From: Verrucomicrobium spinosum DSM 4136 = JCM 18804
Lineage (GTDB): Bacteria > Verrucomicrobiota > Verrucomicrobiia > Verrucomicrobiales > Verrucomicrobiaceae
DNA: 64,000 bases
Assembly (NCBI RefSeq): GCF_000172155.1
Contig: NZ_ABIZ01000001.1
Span: forward strand, 186,001 to 250,000
Direction of reading: 5' to 3'
The position numbers and the translations under genes were made by a program. Shown piece after piece: positions 57,801-64,000 of this stretch (position 1 is its first letter; each line of letters opens with the position of its first letter). The notes beneath the pieces were generated by a model, which made no database searches, was not told the DNA's origin, and saw only the letters and a list, made by a program, of their open reading frames with translations.

Positions 57801-60735
57801 CCTGCACCACTCTGACCCGGCCCTGGCCGACACGGACGGAGACGGCATCCCGGATGGCTATGAAATCGCCCACGGCATGAACCCGCTGGTGAACGACAGT
57901 TGGATGGATGATGACTTCGACGGGCACAGCAACCTGGATGAGTACCTGGTGGGAACGGATCCCCATGACGCGGCGTCCGTCCCTGCCGCGGTCACCTACA
58001 GCCGCCCGGTGCAGGGTGAGAGCAATGTGCCTGTGGACAAGGTGCTGGTGCTCGGGCTGAGCCGTCCTCTGCCCGTGGGCGCGGTGGCGCCTGACTTCCT
58101 GCTGAAGCGCTCTTCAGACGGGCAGGTGGTGACCGGATCCTCCCAGATCCTGCATGGGCGCCAGCTCGTGGCCTTCGTGCCTGATTCCCCGCTGGATGTC
58201 AATACCATCTATGAATGGGAGGTGGCGCCTGATCCGGCGAACGACTTCCTGGTGGCGCCCTTCGGGCCGCAGATCTTCGAGACCAGCGCCAACAGCACGG
58301 CGGTGAGCAAGCCGGAGGTGCTGGAGGCCCTGCCCGGGCCGGACTACATCAATGTGTCTGCCGCAGCCGTTGTTTCCACGTACTGGAGTGAGCCTCTGGA
58401 TGCGGCGACGGTGTCCAGCAGCACCTTCACGGTGTATGATGACCAGCAGAACGTGGTGCCGGCTACGGTCACCTATGATCCCTACTGGTACCGTGTGGAT
58501 GTGACGCCGGTGGCGGCGATGACCCTGGGCAAGGCCTATGAAGTGGTCGTGGAGACGGGGGTGAACAACCTCAGAGGTGAGCATATGGCCGCGGAGCATC
58601 GCTGGAGCTTCAAGACGGTGGATCCGCCGCTGGTCCCGCCGCTGACGGGGCCCTATGTCACCTCCACCTACCCGGTGAACCGCTATGTCAATGTGAGCCC
58701 GCAGCTCACCGTGAAGCTGACCTGGAGTGAGGCCATGGACGCCTCGACCCTGACCAGTGCGAATGTGAAGCTGATCACGGGGTGGACGGGGCAGACAGTG
58801 CCCGCGGTTCTGAGCTACAACAGCCTGCTCAACCGGCTGGACATCATCCCGCTGGCCCCGCTGGTGGAAGACACGGCCTACATTGTGCGCGTGAGCTCAG
58901 AGGTGAAGAGCCTGGCAGGGGCGAACTTCGAGCAATCCGGGGATTGGGAGCTCCACTTCCGGACCAAGGCGGCCAGCCAGGGCACCGGTGGCTCTACTGG
59001 CGGTGGCACCGTAGGAGGAGACGGCAGTGGCGGCCAGCCTGGCAATCCGCCCGGCAGCGGCAACCCAGGACCCGGGGGACCGGGCGGTGGTGGTGGCAGT
59101 GGTGGCAGTGGTGGCAGTGGTGGAGGCGGCGGTGCTGGCGGCAATCCGAATCCCGGTGGCCAGGGGAATCCCAAGCCGAGTGATGAGTACAAGGTGAAAG
59201 TGACCTGGGGCGATGACAGCGGCAGCCAGTCCGAGTCTTACTCTGTCACGTTCAAGGGGGGCAAGACCCTGGATGGGTCTAAGCCGGGCTACCTTTCCAA
59301 GGAGACAGTGACCCTGAATCGCAAGATCTCTTATGAAATAACGCTGAACCACAAGAGCACGACTCTCAAAGAAGGGCCGGACTATGACGGGACCCTGTAT
59401 GTCGATGTGTTGACCTCGGAAGGTGGCAGCACGCTGCCGAACCCCCGGGTGGTGAAGGTGGATCCAGACCGGTTGCTGACCTCGTTCTCAGACAGCGCCG
59501 ACTTCAAGAACAAGAAGGCCTATCTGCTGTCCGCAGATGTGACGAAGGTGAGCTTTGGCGGGACCAATTATCACGAGCTGAAGTCTGACAATGGCACGAC
59601 CACCTACAGCGCGCCTCAATGGGTGGATGGCAATGCGGACGGAGTCGCCGCTACGGGTATAAGTGCCGCCGGAGGGGACAAGAACTATCCCGTGGCGTAC
59701 ACCCGCAATACCAAGCCGCAGGTGGGGGCTGAGCTGCAGATCAAGGACCTGCCGTCTGGCCAAACCGTGAAGGTGAAGGCCACGTCAGCCCAGGGCCTGC
59801 AGATACCTGAAACCACCGTCACGCCCGGCAGCGGAGGCACGCTCAATCTGGCCCTTACCACGGCACAAAACAACCTGACGAACTCCATCCAATACCACAG
59901 TGCGGACGCGGGTTCCGCATTCAAGATTGACTGGGAAATCAAGGTGGGGAACGGGGACTGGAGCGCGATCGGCAGCACCAAGCACACGGTCTATATCGTG
60001 ATGGCAGACCCGATCAAGACGGCGGCGGCGGAGAAGAGAGAAGGCTTCTTCAACATCAGTTGCCGCAATGCGCAAGGCAAGGGGGCGAACGCGCAAGCGG
60101 TGGTGGATGCCATCTATGCGGACTTCACGGATCGAGATGTGCAGACCGTGAAACCTGGCACGGGTGAGCTAAGCGGGACTGTCATGAAGTATTGGGGCAA
60201 TCCGGCCACCGTCACGCCCAGTCCTTTTGACTTGCTAAGCACAGGTGATGGGAAGTGCGGTGCCTGGGCCACGCTCTTCATCAATCTCTTGCGAGCTCAA
60301 GGGATCGACTCGGATATCTGCACCGTCACTGCGCCCACGCCAGATTTGAACAAACTCCAGGCAGATCTTCTGGCTCATAGTGTACTCCCGAACGGAACGC
60401 CTATCAAATGGGAAGCAATCATCCTGGTCAAGGACTGGACGCTAAATGCGAACCCCTTCACTCCGACAGATGGGAACGGTGTGGCAGGGCAGGGGAATGG
60501 CAATCCTCAAGCCATTTTCGCCAATCACGATATTGTCAAATACAATGGGAAGTACTACGATCCCTCCTATGGTCCGGCAAACCCCTATCCAAGTGTGCAA
60601 GATTGGGAGGACGCTTCGTTGGATGCATTCGGTGCCTTAATCACGGTGCTGCCGAGTGGGCCAAGTTTTATCTGGGTGTGGAAAGCCGATCCAAAAAGCA
60701 CAAAAGAAGTAGGGGAACCTACAGTAAGCTACTAA
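48859..60735 (+). CDS. giant modular surface protein with C-terminal transglutaminase-like domain
   Basis: 3958 residues from the ATG at 48859, whose N-terminus MLIGFACPFSHVTWAQA is only the second half of a signal peptide (see the T8 site). Order: FG-GAP-like repeats about 70-330 (FGTSITADGSRIYIGAPG, FGFSLAVDGTRMLVGSPG, FGFSVALNGRVLAIGAP); a cadherin-like segment; thrombospondin-3-like Asp-rich repeats (DTDGDRMPDWWE); Ig-like segments; five beta-helix modules alternating with Asp-rich repeats, about 1050-3030; three SbsA/Big_5-like Ig modules (SRPVQGESNVPVDKVLVLGL; YVTSTYPVNRYVNVSP); a Gly/Pro linker (about 3375-3440); then a C-terminal region with a Cys-His-Asp set typical of transglutaminase-like folds: Cys3800 in GKCGAWA, His3890 in ANHD, Asp3901 in YYDPSYG. 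Likely adhesin or matrix protein with a C-terminal enzyme. The next gene starts one base after the stop. Confidence 0.88.
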   Translation: MLIGFACPFSHVTWAQAPNHAPDALGIVPDYLGVYYSDSTSDDVTSFDGVDADSSKDGEFATSSAGTYWFKRHTPDTPSGALPLDEVDIFLKGSNGSWTYQTTLQPPLAAGSTSGFGTSITADGSRIYIGAPGALNASSVASGAVYIYELSGSSLSLVDTVEPTGGVAGDQFGFSLAVDGTRMLVGSPGRDRTTPYTMTDAGAVFFYEYSSSSWSVVHTAWSLAGHQDGRFGFSVALNGRVLAIGAPYEQGWITVGNTTYVMGEGGTIHVGQWDRPNDLLGFYNLFSLFSPVQAQVQGLGGSHFGWSVAVDDKLRVAVSMPDSSWVPTDNMTGWDSGLVMVMNWNGSVDNYSFNINGFSHGAMVPGDRFGEYLETANGSMDFGVSTSIRDTDNRAMHYYAVAAVQLQPGVPGTPFRVGDVFGMDIDLDPLTFSIPTLDNPNGTHFSLTPGGELLAGESLQWVANGLQSLTLSVADGDGAHTERMFTLDVSGASLDTDGDRMPDWWETAHGLAVNDPDDAGEDPDGDGLSNRSEFQAGSDPVDYYSQGGALIVPVLEIVSGNHQHANPLDFTSSPLVVKVKNLATGVELVNAPVEFAVTEGDGKLAPTSAGTPTLSDVLEVRSSSAGLVEAWYKQPETTVPEAQITASSGTGSPVELSVYATIITGSPNPLEATVTANSTSGPRTVTLTNRGTQPLDYNIELLKTEVPGGGDYQYRDSDAPGGPVFAWNDIRTTGTHLVGLSSEDDSSAPVGLSFPFPFYGQTFAELHVGSNGYVTFGSGASTPSNGALPNASLPVNLIAALFDDLHPGSHGDIYYQDNGTEFIIQFEEVAFYSGSGNATFQIVLKPDGEILLYYKTLTGAVDAATVGVQNLLGDQGLTVVSDAAYLKDSLAVSIKSLAPWLAVSPLSGQIPAGQSVNVTATFTAPPYAAVPLEGTIRVAPDAPGEDALHLPVVLSVNPRPVVQMLAPPVGKIYLEGANIPLSASAVDESGVITKTAFYSGATLLQELTSPPYQWTWSSVPAGTYSVTARAYDDLDAEGVSAPRTVIVQADSDSDGLGDDWEVLHFGGLGEDETGDYDNDGATNLEEFQAGTNPASEDSDGDGISDGDELDHGLNPLLADAYDDEDGDRYPNIYELRNGSDPNLASSVPVPHYVVDALGGGSHTTIQEALDAVSQDFQIVQVVPGVYTGTGNTSLYLYNYRTLLISAEGAAETVVDGENLSPGLTIGRESVVDGFTFKNAAGYSGAALNISYANAWITGCVLVNNHTNANGAAVYASGGDVVMVHCTLTGNSTAAGGEAVHVYGGNLTLANSILWNPGSGVELTLGYGSATVTHSCVRGGHAGAGNISTDPLLRPDGHLRAGAPGINAGELVNSSNYDMDGELRPAGAGADIGADEWVDTDNDGMADWWEIKHFTDLSRNGLGDADGDGLADAQEYNFSGNPNVADTDGDGAGDAAEYTAGSDPNHSDTDRDGMPDGYELTHSLDPLTDDSFADKDGDRVPNLWEYKRGHSPSNAADKPAADAVVAASGGTHTTIQSALNSMTSNWSTPYYSIVRVTPGVYQEQISVNGGQKILLLADLQSAPVEIRASATGYQAVSLNGEAVVDGFRITRTKDVDGDDLNGYTGVTVSLSEPDDQARLVNCFINGHGSAGEAAVHLGQGRLEISHSTLYNNKTGVDGSILYASYSASLRVVNSIVWNPNAAGYAEIAKDSTGTVSVIGSVVRGGSFGGATADPLINPRGYLTGASPAVDAGSTTAGVLRDIQAETRASSPDAGADEWRDADSDGLPDWLEALGVTDPNGDNDGDGLTNLDEYSLYGTDALLADADGDGLDDSDEILAQTSPFDSDTDSDGIPDGYESVHTLDPLLDDALADKDGDRVPNLWEYKRGTSASNGSLRPADDYVAAQAGGGSHTTIQAAINSTTISFSNPYYSIVRVKSGVYQESLSITSGRKVLLLADRETVPVEIRATTGGTYAVSLYDESVVDGFRITRVNDVDGDPYNGLSGVLVSLSPAQVRARLVNCFIHNHGANQGGGVYVSNGRLEAEHVSIYGNKTSSQGRGIYVGYSSRLKLANSIVWNPEGSGTAEVYSSNPAAVSVVNSIIAGGEHGGLGVNPFLNPKGYLKIASPAVGAAAGSSLVKDIQGESRSGVADIGADEFVDSDNDGLPDWLEALGVTTPGGDPDNDDLDNLTEYNLHGTNPQVADTDGDGLDDGDEVTAGTGLLVTDTDLDGMPDGFEVTHGLNPLDYRDALDDKDGDRLPNLFEYVRAKDPSSAGSVQAADFTVAPTGGSHTSINAAINTAYNTGGDCKIILVKKGTYAEDVYLSGKRILLLGEQGHTPPVVSSDSGDYSLTIVEDGCVVDGLVLTHSAVATSSGGVNVSVGTHQGHARLVNTVIRGNRSLSGAGILVSEGLATVDHCTVAGNTGLPASSATQGWGIHIGTGALRLRNSIVWNPALPAAHPQIYKSVGASCEVLNSIVYGGGWGGLPADPVLTPAGFLRHGSPAINTASTPVLPVSAKDIHGEVRGANPDLGADEYVDSDTDHLPDFWEMAHLGSLAANGATNSDSDGLTNAQELVYGSHPGLTDTDGDGVSDSVEYGAGSNPAASDTDGDGMTDLYEVTHGLDPQDSRDALKDKDGDRIPNIYEFQRGTQASVAGSLPAADITVNPAFVTENATQKKTIMAAVNAADAASGTHKIILVKSGTYDESVYLGTKAILILGEAGATPPTIANSSSSASLSLQVEHAAVDGLVISHDPGAYEGRGVYVYPSGNSDQVRVANCVIKQNFSPNGAGIYQAAGDLLVQHCTLFNNENTYQYGGTGIHVEGVGRLQLLNSIVWNPEYDPEEIQVHAANDLVEIEVRRSIILGAEHAASGADPLLDSAGVPDPASPAVDAGVVTAATKVLRDITGKLRDVPPDLGAFEASVDTDTDGLSDAWETAHFGGLSQTGTGNDDNDGLDNLGEAAHGTDPGQADTDGDGLSDGNEVILHHSDPALADTDGDGIPDGYEIAHGMNPLVNDSWMDDDFDGHSNLDEYLVGTDPHDAASVPAAVTYSRPVQGESNVPVDKVLVLGLSRPLPVGAVAPDFLLKRSSDGQVVTGSSQILHGRQLVAFVPDSPLDVNTIYEWEVAPDPANDFLVAPFGPQIFETSANSTAVSKPEVLEALPGPDYINVSAAAVVSTYWSEPLDAATVSSSTFTVYDDQQNVVPATVTYDPYWYRVDVTPVAAMTLGKAYEVVVETGVNNLRGEHMAAEHRWSFKTVDPPLVPPLTGPYVTSTYPVNRYVNVSPQLTVKLTWSEAMDASTLTSANVKLITGWTGQTVPAVLSYNSLLNRLDIIPLAPLVEDTAYIVRVSSEVKSLAGANFEQSGDWELHFRTKAASQGTGGSTGGGTVGGDGSGGQPGNPPGSGNPGPGGPGGGGGSGGSGGSGGGGGAGGNPNPGGQGNPKPSDEYKVKVTWGDDSGSQSESYSVTFKGGKTLDGSKPGYLSKETVTLNRKISYEITLNHKSTTLKEGPDYDGTLYVDVLTSEGGSTLPNPRVVKVDPDRLLTSFSDSADFKNKKAYLLSADVTKVSFGGTNYHELKSDNGTTTYSAPQWVDGNADGVAATGISAAGGDKNYPVAYTRNTKPQVGAELQIKDLPSGQTVKVKATSAQGLQIPETTVTPGSGGTLNLALTTAQNNLTNSIQYHSADAGSAFKIDWEIKVGNGDWSAIGSTKHTVYIVMADPIKTAAAEKREGFFNISCRNAQGKGANAQAVVDAIYADFTDRDVQTVKPGTGELSGTVMKYWGNPATVTPSPFDLLSTGDGKCGAWATLFINLLRAQGIDSDICTVTAPTPDLNKLQADLLAHSVLPNGTPIKWEAIILVKDWTLNANPFTPTDGNGVAGQGNGNPQAIFANHDIVKYNGKYYDPSYGPANPYPSVQDWEDASLDAFGALITVLPSGPSFIWVWKADPKSTKEVGEPTVSY
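52015..57960 (+). repeat. five ~1.1-kb beta-helix plus Asp-rich modules
   Basis: Within the giant gene, five modules begin with GGGSHTTIQ-like starts (near 52330, 53435, 54575, 55712 and 56878), each followed by right-handed beta-helix segments (NSIVWNP recurs) and ending GADEW/GADEY/GAFEA, then by two or three Asp-rich calcium-binding-like repeats (DTDGDGxxD, DKDGDRxPNxxE). Spacing is about 1.1 kb. Some nucleotide stretches are shared (GACTGGCTGGAGGCGCTGGG at 54219 and 55351), pointing to internal duplication. Confidence 0.85.
59083..59136 (+). repeat. GGTGGCAGT tandem repeat in the Gly-rich linker
   Basis: Three exact 9-bp units GGTGGCAGT at 59092-59118 within a wider GGN-rich stretch; encodes Gly-Gly-Ser runs between the Ig-like part and the C-terminal region of the giant protein. 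Confidence 0.8.
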
Positions 60736-60736
60736 C

Positions 60737-61486
60737 ATGAGAACTGCCATTTTGCTCCTGCTCCTGCTGATGTCCGCGTCCAGTTATGCGAAAGATATCA
60801 AGGAATTGCCGCTGGGTAATTCTGCCAGCATGGTCCTGCAGTCGGAAGAAGCCGACCAGAAAACCACCTACAGCCTGCAGCTTCGCCGGGAGGGGCGTGC
60901 TCCTGCTGAGTTCTGGAGAAAGGAAGTGGGGACGGAGAAGGTTCCCGGGAAGCTTCAGGAATGGGTGAAGATGGTCGATGGGATCGATGCGAATGGCAGG
61001 GTGACCGTGCTGGTGCAGACCTATGTTGCGAGCTTTGTGCTGCTCCAGGGTGGAGAGAACGGCCAGGTGGAAAGTGAAGTCTCATTCCTTTCCGGTGCCC
61101 TCGAAGCTGCTGAGAATTCTGTGGCAGGCAGTATCAAGCTCAAGTCTCCCACTGAGGTGGTCATCACCTCCAGAACCTATCCGACCCCGGTGACTGCCAC
61201 CATCACTCCCAAAGGAGAGCTGCTGGTGGATGGCAAACCGATGGTGCAAAGTGGCGGCACGTTGACGGTTGGCGGTGGGGAGTCGCAACCAAGCGCGGCA
61301 GCAGCTGATGGAGTTGCCACAGGTGCTGCGGTACAGGGTAAGGCTTCCTCTGCGGCTGGTCAGAAGGGGATGCAATCGCAAGCGACAGCTCCCGAGGTGA
61401 ATGGCCTGTCGTACACGCGATGGGGGATCGGGGCAGTAGTCGCCTTGCTGGGCCTGGGGGTGTTGCTTTGGCTGGTGAAGAGGTAG
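60737..61486 (+). CDS. signal-peptide and C-terminal-anchor protein, family member 1
   Basis: 249 residues. Sec signal (RTAILLLLLLMSASSYA, cleaved before KD). An N-terminal module of about 150 residues shared with the next protein: KDIKELPLGNSASMVLQSEE, KTTYSLQLRREGRAPAEFW, EWVKMVDGIDANGRVTVLVQ, FVLLQGGENGQVES. Then a Ala/Gly/Gln-rich linker and a C-terminal transmembrane helix (WGIGAVVALLGLGVLLWLV) ending KR. No family known to me. Starts one base after the stop of the giant surface protein, so it is translated with it and may anchor, guard or assist it. Whether the membrane is inner or outer cannot be told. Confidence 0.82.
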   Translation: MRTAILLLLLLMSASSYAKDIKELPLGNSASMVLQSEEADQKTTYSLQLRREGRAPAEFWRKEVGTEKVPGKLQEWVKMVDGIDANGRVTVLVQTYVASFVLLQGGENGQVESEVSFLSGALEAAENSVAGSIKLKSPTEVVITSRTYPTPVTATITPKGELLVDGKPMVQSGGTLTVGGGESQPSAAAADGVATGAAVQGKASSAAGQKGMQSQATAPEVNGLSYTRWGIGAVVALLGLGVLLWLVKR

Positions 61487-61667
61487 AGTCTCTGTGATGG
61501 GGTGAGGTCTGACCAGATGAGGCTTCCGGGTGTCGCTGCGAGGAGGTGCGGACTGGTTTCGCATTAGTCTTATGTGCCTCTGACCGCGTCGGGCGGTGCC
61601 ACATAGGGGCAGGCAAATCCTCCAACATACGAGTGTGACCACGCTCACCAAGGATCCTTGTTAAGAT

Positions 61668-63476
61668 ATGAAGTTTGCGATTTTTGCAGCTTTGTTCTTT
61701 GCCTGTGCTGAGTGTGTGGCCAAAGATATTGTCGAGAAGAAGCTGACTCCTGCTTCCCAACTGGTCCTGCAGTATGATGAGACGGATGCGAAAACCACCT
61801 ACAGGTTGCAGCTGCGAAAATCCGGCCAACTGCCGGTAGAGTTCTACTTCAAAGAGGTCGCCAAGGAGGCGGGGAAACACTCGGAATGGCTCAGCCTTCT
61901 GGATGCGCTGGAGTCAGACGGGAAAGTCACCGCCCTCGTGGCCACGGGCATTGGGTCATTCATCCTCTTGCAGGGGGCGGAGAATGGGAGACTGGAAAGC
62001 CAGCAGTGGGTCCACTCCCAGGCACTTGCGATGACCTTGAATTCAGGTGATGGAATCGTGCGCCTCATCTCGCCTCACGAGATTGTCTTCCGCCCGCCTA
62101 CGTTCACGGAGTCTGTCACGGCGATGATCATGCCAGACGGGGAATTGCATGTGGATGGCAAACTTTTTTGGCCCTCTGGCGGCCCGTTGAAGGTTGGCAG
62201 CGGGGCATCGCAATCGGGCACCGCAACACCTGACGGACCAGCCACGGGTACAGGTAAAGGTGCGCAGACGCAGACATCGGCCCCAGTCCCCGCGCCCGAG
62301 GCCCGGGCGCGCAAGGAGATCGTGCGCAGAATCAATGGCGGAATCATCAAGGAGGTCCAGACGCATAAAGACGCCGAGCACTATGTGGCCACGCTTTACT
62401 GGATGCCTGATGGGGGCGTGCCGGTGGTGATCGATCGCTCTGAACGAAGCCTCAAGTTTGATCCGCACTGGACCTTGCGAGCGGGCTACTTTGAGGGAAA
62501 CCGGATCGCGCTGTGGAGAACCAAGGCCACAGGCATGACGGAGTATTGGGGGTTCACTGAGAAAGAGGGAAGGTGGCAGCTGACCGACCGTGCCTTTTTG
62601 GGCACCACTTCCGGAGAGGGTTTTGACAATGCACAATTTACCTCGGTTCGCAGGCTTGAATTTCTAAATGGCAACAAGGTATCCGTGCGGTTTGAGATTA
62701 CGGAGCAACCGCGCAGTGGGGATGCCGTTTACCGCAAGGTGATTCGCAATGGGGTGGAGTGGGCAGCCCCGGGGACTTTCGTGGGTACAGAAACGGAGGA
62801 ATCGCTGGCCGCTCTCGCAGCGAAGTCCAGCCCCCATGGCGAGCTGCTGCTGATTATCAAAGGGGGAATGATCGTCCAAACGCGGGAACCGAAAGGCGGT
62901 GACCGGTATGTTACCACGCTCTATTGGCAGGTCGATGGAGGGGATCGGGTCGTCGTCGATCAATCGGAGCAGAGTGCGAATGAAGAAATGCGATGGACGC
63001 TGGACGCTGGCTACTTTGACGGGGAAAACATTGCGCTCTGGAGGGGCAACGCTGGCGGCATGACGGAGTACTGGTGTTACACCAAACAAAAGGACTCGAA
63101 GTGGAAGCTGACCAAGCGGGCCCAGTTGGGCTCGTTCGCGGGAACGGGCATTGATGATGCGCGATTCAACTCCCTGAGGGCCATTGAACTCCTGAAGGGA
63201 GATGTGGTGAAGGTGAGGTTCGCGGTGACGGATACTCCGAGGGGTGGAGATCCCGTCTATCGCAAAGTGCTTCGTAACGGCGTGGAGTGGGCACCCAAAG
63301 GATCCGCGATCGGCACGGAGCTTCAGGATCTGGCTGAGGTGCAGAAGCGAAAGACAGGAATGGTGCCCTCTGATCAGCATCAACCCAATAACCGGTCACG
63401 CCTCCCTTGGGTGGCTGGGGGAGTGGTGGTGCTGCTGGGTGTGGGATGGTTGCTGTGGAAGGTCGTTAGGAGGTAA
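61668..63476 (+). CDS. signal-peptide and C-terminal-anchor protein, family member 2 with internal repeat
   Basis: 602 residues. Signal FAIFAALFFACAECVA (cleaved before KD), then the same N-terminal module as the preceding protein (KDIVEKKLTPASQLVLQYDE; KTTYRLQLRKSGQLPVEFYF; GSFILLQGAENGRLES). It is followed by two copies of a ~150-residue domain (first from VRRINGGIIKEVQTHKDAEH and ATLYWMPDGGVPVVIDRSER; second from IIKGGMIVQTREPKGGDRYV and TTLYWQVDGGDRVVVDQSEQ; both contain TEYW and end YRKVxRNGVEWAP). A terminal helix VAGGVVVLLGVGWLLWKVV ends RR. The doubled domain is absent from member 1. Unknown family. Confidence 0.84.
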   Translation: MKFAIFAALFFACAECVAKDIVEKKLTPASQLVLQYDETDAKTTYRLQLRKSGQLPVEFYFKEVAKEAGKHSEWLSLLDALESDGKVTALVATGIGSFILLQGAENGRLESQQWVHSQALAMTLNSGDGIVRLISPHEIVFRPPTFTESVTAMIMPDGELHVDGKLFWPSGGPLKVGSGASQSGTATPDGPATGTGKGAQTQTSAPVPAPEARARKEIVRRINGGIIKEVQTHKDAEHYVATLYWMPDGGVPVVIDRSERSLKFDPHWTLRAGYFEGNRIALWRTKATGMTEYWGFTEKEGRWQLTDRAFLGTTSGEGFDNAQFTSVRRLEFLNGNKVSVRFEITEQPRSGDAVYRKVIRNGVEWAAPGTFVGTETEESLAALAAKSSPHGELLLIIKGGMIVQTREPKGGDRYVTTLYWQVDGGDRVVVDQSEQSANEEMRWTLDAGYFDGENIALWRGNAGGMTEYWCYTKQKDSKWKLTKRAQLGSFAGTGIDDARFNSLRAIELLKGDVVKVRFAVTDTPRGGDPVYRKVLRNGVEWAPKGSAIGTELQDLAEVQKRKTGMVPSDQHQPNNRSRLPWVAGGVVVLLGVGWLLWKVVRR

Positions 63477-63819
63477 GGGGGCGGGTTCTTGGTTCTTTTG
63501 TTGCGCGTCATGTCATGAACCCGGAGGGTTCGCCATGCGTAGCCATGGGTCGGCCGAGTAGAGCGAGGACTACCCATGGCGGACAGAGTCTGCGTGGTGG
63601 GTTGGCGGGAATGGCGTCAGGGGGGTGCCATGCGATGGGCCTACCGCTTCGCGGTAGATCGGCAGGCGGGTGTGTCCAGTGGTAGCCCTCGCTATGCTCG
63701 GTCAACCACTGGCTATTCATGGTGAACCCTCCGGGTTCGGAAAATGCGGAATGCGAAATGGGGAGTGCTTGGTTTTTGATTGAGAGGTCCGCATAGCGCA
63801 GCGTACTGTTGCTGGCATC
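63477..63819. other. gene-free stretch holding a palindromic element
   Basis: About 340 bp after the second anchored-protein gene. The element at 63517-63738 fills most of it; the remaining bases contain no supported gene. Confidence 0.6.
63517..63738. repeat. 222-bp palindromic element with ~30-bp terminal inverted repeats
   Basis: Ends: GAACCCGGAGGGTTC (63517-63531) and GAACCCTCCGGGTTC (63724-63738), extended inward by CCATG--TAGCCA on the left and its complement on the right. Inside are two stem-loops, CCATGGGT...ACCCATGG and CCAGTGGT...ACCACTGG, whose loops are themselves near complements, and a central CTACCGCTTCGCGGTAG. The symmetrical doublet has the form of a REP pair or a MITE-like element without coding capacity. 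Confidence 0.7.
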
Positions 63820-63999
63820 CAGTGGCTTGCGATTTTGACCGCCCTGCTCTTCGCCTGTGCTGAGTGTGTGGCCAAAGATATTGTCGAGAAAAAGCTGTCG
63901 TCTGATTCCCAACTGGTGCTGCGGTAAGATGAGACGAATGCCAAAACCTCGTACACGTTGCAGATTGTCCGGTGGTCGTGTATCCAAGAATACTGACAA
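63820..63999 (+). pseudogene. decayed third copy of the anchored-protein family
   Basis: From 63829 the sequence aligns with the start of the gene at 61668: GCGATTTTG-then TGTGCTGAGTGTGTGGCC, AAAGATATTGTCGAGAA and on to a stop codon TAA where the intact gene has TAT (CAGTATGATGAG versus CGGTAAGATGAG). The position of the original ATG reads CAG. The homology continues for about 30 further codons after the stop, then ends near a second stop, TGA at 63990-63992; the window closes at 63999. It therefore looks like a non-functional relic that may extend beyond the window. Confidence 0.7.
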
Positions 64000-64000
64000 G

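Noticed and set aside
56665-57966. Minus-strand frame of 433 codons
   Set aside because: Antisense to the giant gene; its repeats follow the repeats of the sense strand.

Overview
The window reads as chromosomal DNA of a GC-rich member of the Verrucomicrobiota (Verrucomicrobium/Prosthecobacter-like), or less likely a relative in the PVC group. The basis is family content: an arylsulfatase, DUF1552/DUF1592-type and DUF1549/DUF1553-type c-type cytochrome proteins, a DUF1501 protein, a PEP-CTERM protein leading a complete Verru_Chthon cassette (prepilin-like D, B, C and the large A protein), a Tat-exported Gfo/Idh/MocA protein and a GH10 xylanase with an esterase. No rRNA, tRNA, CRISPR array or transposase was recognised.

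Layout. 1-5186 (minus strand): histidine kinase, FixJ-like regulator, single-domain receiver, sulfatase and a DUF2092 lipoprotein cut by the window edge. 5293-12579 (plus): DUF1592-type dihaem cytochrome, an intruding four-helix-bundle (23S IVS-type) gene set in GGAGT-type repeats, DUF1552, then two tandem paralogues of unknown family. 12832-19136: FadR-type regulator with a perfect inverted-repeat operator, PSD1-type cytochrome with an inserted LamG-like domain, DUF1501 protein, HpcH/HpaI aldolase. 19323-26537: a second FadR-type paralogue with an operator of identical geometry, then PEP-CTERM plus Verru_Chthon D-B-C-A joined by short stop/start overlaps and closed by an intrinsic terminator. 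26998-29494: TetR regulator divergent from DUF5069, DoxX and VOC genes, then an NTF2-like protein. 29764-33551: feruloyl-esterase-like enzyme and GH10 xylanase, divergent from a Tat-exported oxidoreductase.

33692-43846 is the most unusual part: a compact, divergently organised locus. The minus arm carries a small orphan protein, two dynamin-like GTPases, a GTPase fused through a transmembrane helix to a PLAT/LH2 domain, a membrane-anchored orphan and a small membrane protein. The plus arm carries a soluble STAND-type ATPase and a polytopic membrane STAND-type ATPase. The 348-bp region between the arms holds six copies of TGTCCT, three of them phased at exactly 10 bp. It has the look of a membrane-acting conflict or stress-response system.

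43977-47899 is a second DUF1552/DUF1592 pair, directly adjacent and without any intruder. 48367-63999 holds a small lipoprotein, a 3958-residue modular surface protein (FG-GAP, thrombospondin-3-like, five beta-helix modules, Ig-like modules, Gly/Pro linker, C-terminal transglutaminase-like domain) whose signal peptide is put out of frame by one T in a T8 run, two related signal-peptide plus C-terminal-anchor proteins, a 222-bp palindromic element and a decayed third copy of the anchored-protein family.
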